From Chloroflexota bacterium (GTDB lineage Bacteria > Chloroflexota > Anaerolineae > UBA1429), in contig JACIWY010000118.1 of the NCBI GenBank assembly GCA_014360745.1, positions 1 through 9,320 of the forward strand: a DNA stretch of 9,320 bases, in the 5' to 3' direction. Both the position numbers and the translations under genes were made by a program. A model generated the notes under the pieces. The model was not told the origin of the DNA and made no database searches. It saw only the letters and a program-made list of their open reading frames with translations. Below are positions 6,013 to 9,320 of this stretch, one piece after another (position 1 is the first letter of the stretch; every line of letters begins with the position of its first letter).

Positions 6013-6928
6013 GTGTATGCCTCTGTCTGGAATCGCGTGGTCTTTTTGGCCAGCGGGATGGCTTTTGGTTGGAACCTTGTCAACTATTGGGTGGTTCCCC
6101 TGCCTGAGGCCCGGCGTCATGTTTGGCGATTGGTGCTCAGCGCGATTGCCGGATGGGGACTTGCCGTGGCCTTGGGCATCCACTCGCCGGCGGCCGGGCT
6201 TTCGGGGTTGTTGGTGTTTGGGGTCGCGGCGTTGGTGGCCTATGCCGGCAATGCCCGACAAAAGAGCCGCGTTCCCTCTGATGACGAAGCGGTGACGGTC
6301 GCTGCGCCGGCCAGTTGGCGCCCAGAGTCCTGTCTTTTACTCGTTGCGCCGGGCGAGCCCTCTTGTTACACCGGGCCGGAAGCATGGTCGCGGCGCTTGG
6401 CCGAGGCATCGCGTCGTGGTTTTCGCGCCCCGGGGTGGTTTCTGCGCCCCTTGGCGTATAGCCGTATCCGTGCTGCCTATCGTCATCTAGAACCTTTCCC
6501 CATGCCCGCATGGATGCGAAGGGTCGCCGAGCAGTTGGCCCAACACCTTGGCGACGATTGGGTTGTCGAGATCGTCATTTGGTCGACCAAGGCGGAGATG
6601 GGTCGTCGCCTTGCCCAATTGGCCCAGGGGGGATGTCGCCATATCGTCCTCGTTCCTCTGAGCCTCCATTCGACTATACGCCCTCTTCTGCAAGAAGCTG
6701 TGAACCGCTCTCGCGTGCGAGAAATCGGCGTGTTTGTGGATGTCGTCGAGCTCGAAACGTCCTGGTTTGGCGATGATCCGGACGCGCGTTTGAGCCGGTT
6801 GCTCGTCGGGCAACCGGCGTTCGACTTGCCATCTCCCCCTGTAATATCGGATGAGGTGCCGCTCCGTGCGCAGGCGCTTCGCGCTTTGCGCGAACAGGTT
6901 GTAAAACAGCTTGTGGTTGGAGGAAGAG

Positions 6929-6951
<23 letters not shown>
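6013..6951 (+). CDS. Membrane-anchored ferrochelatase/CbiX-like protein
   Basis: A 312-residue protein with two parts. Residues 8-80 hold three hydrophobic segments (about 8-29, 38-55 and 59-79). Residues 107-250 resemble the first lobe of a class II chelatase: CLLLVAPGEPSCY (107-119), RIRAAYRHLEPFPMPAWMRRV (151-171, the R-x-x-Y-x-x-x-G-S-P region of ferrochelatases), and HIVLVPLSLHSTIRPLL (210-226), where the chelatase metal-site histidine may be H219. Class II chelatases insert Fe, Co or Ni into tetrapyrroles. The second ferrochelatase lobe with its conserved Glu is not evident, so this may be a CbiX-size unit or a non-catalytic relative. The start is uncertain: GTG 6013 lies 13 nt after the previous stop but lacks a good ribosome site; GTG 5962, GTG 6037 and ATG 6058 are alternatives. 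The 3' end overlaps zwf. Confidence 0.55.
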
Positions 6952-8404
<1,453 letters not shown>

Positions 8405-8409
8405 CCGAC

Positions 8410-8431
8410 GGGCATATATTGGGATATGCTC
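8410..8431 (+). other. Hairpin just after zwf
   Basis: GCATAT (8412-8417) pairs with ATATGC (8424-8429), extended outward by a G-T and a G-C pair to 8 bp around the loop ATTGGG. It lies directly after the zwf stop. No T tract follows, so it is not a classical intrinsic terminator. It may stabilise the 3' end or act with Rho. Confidence 0.35.
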
Positions 8432-8435
8432 ATCC

Positions 8436-8452
8436 CCCTAGGGCACACGTGT
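8436..8452. promoter_or_regulatory. Adjacent palindromes upstream of the rpoB promoter
   Basis: CCCTAGGG (8436-8443) and ACACGTGT (8445-8452) are two perfect 8-bp palindromes one base apart. They end 11 bases before the -35 box of the rpoB promoter. Their position would suit an activator or repressor, but short palindromes can arise by chance. Confidence 0.25.
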
Positions 8453-8463
8453 TTGATGAAAAT

Positions 8464-8491
8464 TTGACAGAAGATTGATTTGTCGTATAAT
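8464..8491 (+). promoter_or_regulatory. Consensus housekeeping promoter for rpoB
   Basis: Perfect TTGACA (8464-8469) and TATAAT (8486-8491) with a 16-nt spacer form a consensus sigma70/sigmaA promoter. Transcription should start near 8498, giving a 5' leader of about 265 nt before the rpoB ATG. This gives rpoB its own promoter, independent of zwf. Confidence 0.85.
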
Positions 8492-8575
8492 GATAGGCTG
8501 CTTATTATGCCAATAGGTGAAGTTTGTATTCATTCCGCATCCTCAAGCGCGCAAACCACGCCCCATGTAAGAGGC

Positions 8576-8614
8576 CCTGCTGGGTAAATAGCAGGTACCG
8601 TCGGAACAGCGACG
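8576..8614 (+). other. Twin hairpins in the rpoB leader
   Basis: CCTGCT (8576-8581)/AGCAGG (8590-8595) encloses the loop GGGTAAAT. CGTCG (8599-8603)/CGACG (8610-8614) encloses GAACAG. The two hairpins lie in tandem in the untranslated rpoB leader. They could be a protein-binding or regulatory structure; no known leader family is recognised. Confidence 0.3.
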
Positions 8615-8660
8615 ATCCATTCATCAACAGAATCCATCGGCGGCGCGTCTTGGCAGCCAC

Positions 8661-8690
8661 CTGATCGTTCAGAGGTTATTTTTCCTTTTT
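8661..8690 (+). terminator. Possible attenuator in the rpoB leader
   Basis: A short stem CTGA (8661-8664)/TCAG (8669-8672) with loop TCGT is followed by the T-rich tract TTATTTTTCCTTTTT (8676-8690). The stem is weak for a full terminator, so partial attenuation or pausing before rpoB is possible. It is the only long T tract in the spacer. Nothing else is recognised in 8405-8762 apart from the promoter, the palindromes and the small hairpins. Confidence 0.3.
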
Positions 8691-8762
8691 ATGCTCACCC
8701 GGTTCAAACGGCAACATAGCCCGACGGTCTCGATCTCTTAGCCATAAGGAGAAGGATAATCC

Positions 8763-9320
8763 ATGGCAGTTGCACTAGTTGAACGCAAGATAGCACATAA
8801 AAGACACAACGGGCACAATGGTCGGAACGGGCAACGCAAGTCGTATGCCCGCATTCCCGAAGTGATGGAGATCCCCGATCTGATCAAGACCCAACTCGAT
8901 TCGTTCGAATGGTTCCAGAGGGAGGGATTGCGCGAGCTTTTCGACGAGATTTCGCCCATCGTCAGTTTCAAGAAAAATCTCGAACTGCACTTCCCAGGCT
9001 TTAACGAGGACATCAACCAGGATTTCGGCCTGGATTATCGCTTTGACGAGCCGATCTATTCCATCGAAGAATGTCGCGAGCGAGAGGCGACCTATGCCGC
9101 CCCGCTTTATGTGACCGTGCTCCTGTACAACCGCGATACCGATCAGCCGATTGTGCAAGAGGTCTATATCGGCGACTTTCCGCTCATGACCGAGCATGGC
9201 ACTTTTATCATCAACGGTGCCGAACGGGTAGTCGTCAGTCAGCTCATCCGCTCGCCGGGCGCCTATCTTTCCTTAGAGGAGCATCGCACCACAGGGCGGC
9301 AGCTCTGCTCCGCCAAGTTG
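8763..9320 (+). CDS. rpoB: DNA-directed RNA polymerase subunit beta, N-terminal part (runs off the window)
   Basis: The first 186 codons of the beta subunit of RNA polymerase, with no stop before the end of the window. After a basic tail with an HNG-type repeat (about residues 15-23), the conserved beginning appears: IPDLIKTQLDSFEWF, EGLRELFDEISPI, ECREREATYAAPLYV, then the near-invariant GDFPLMTEHGTFIINGAERV and SQLIRSPGAYL. The ATG at 8763 has purine-rich sites upstream (AAGGAG at 8746-8751 and GAAGGA at 8751-8756). The usual rplJ/rplL neighbours are absent upstream; zwf is there instead. The gene has its own consensus promoter. Identification is certain. Confidence 0.97.
   Translation, partial: MAVALVERKIAHKRHNGHNGRNGQRKSYARIPEVMEIPDLIKTQLDSFEWFQREGLRELFDEISPIVSFKKNLELHFPGFNEDINQDFGLDYRFDEPIYSIEECREREATYAAPLYVTVLLYNRDTDQPIVQEVYIGDFPLMTEHGTFIINGAERVVVSQLIRSPGAYLSLEEHRTTGRQLCSAKL

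Noticed and set aside
8738..9197. Minus-strand open frames at the right end
   Set aside because: They are antisense shadows of rpoB, whose plus-strand protein is unmistakable.

Overview
The window is a gene-dense bacterial segment with every gene on the + strand. It is moderately GC-rich and has strong Shine-Dalgarno sites, sigma70/sigmaA-type promoters and several stop/start overlaps. The protein styles suggest a Chloroflexota (Anaerolineae-like) bacterium: ThiN, a ThiXYZ system with a lipoprotein binding protein, a single-domain YkoF-like protein, and an RpoB N-terminus of the general bacterial type. The phylum is an inference, because no rRNA is present.

Region 1 (about 1-5008) is a thiamine salvage operon. 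It starts with thiamine diphosphokinase (thiN). A class I SAM methyltransferase follows, then a small YkoF/MTH1187-type thiamine-binding protein. Next come an ABC importer for a thiamine pyrimidine precursor (permease thiX, lipoprotein thiY, ATPase thiZ) and a DUF402/FomD-like presumed nucleotide phosphatase. From the methyltransferase onward the genes overlap or are separated by 2-11 nt, so they are probably co-transcribed and translationally coupled. Importer, binding protein and final kinase together suggest that the cell takes up pyrimidine precursors or thiamine and converts them to thiamine diphosphate. The operon promoter must lie before the window. Two hairpins precede thiN.

Region 2 (5009-8404) starts with a 394-nt gap holding a strong extended -10 promoter and a stretch that can fold into a compact branched RNA. 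It is followed by a VIT/CCC1-family metal transporter, a membrane-anchored protein with a ferrochelatase/CbiX-like domain, and glucose-6-phosphate dehydrogenase (zwf). The last two overlap by 23 nt. The first two suggest an iron or metallo-tetrapyrrole theme. zwf is probably carried on the same transcript.

Region 3 (8405-9320) is a 358-nt spacer with a perfect TTGACA/TATAAT promoter, followed by the first 186 codons of rpoB, which runs off the end. The roughly 265-nt rpoB leader contains small hairpins and a T-rich tract that could act as an attenuator.

The points most worth a second look are the structured leader before the VIT-like gene, the membrane-tethered chelatase-like protein beside a metal transporter, and the methyltransferase and DUF402 genes embedded in a thiamine uptake operon.
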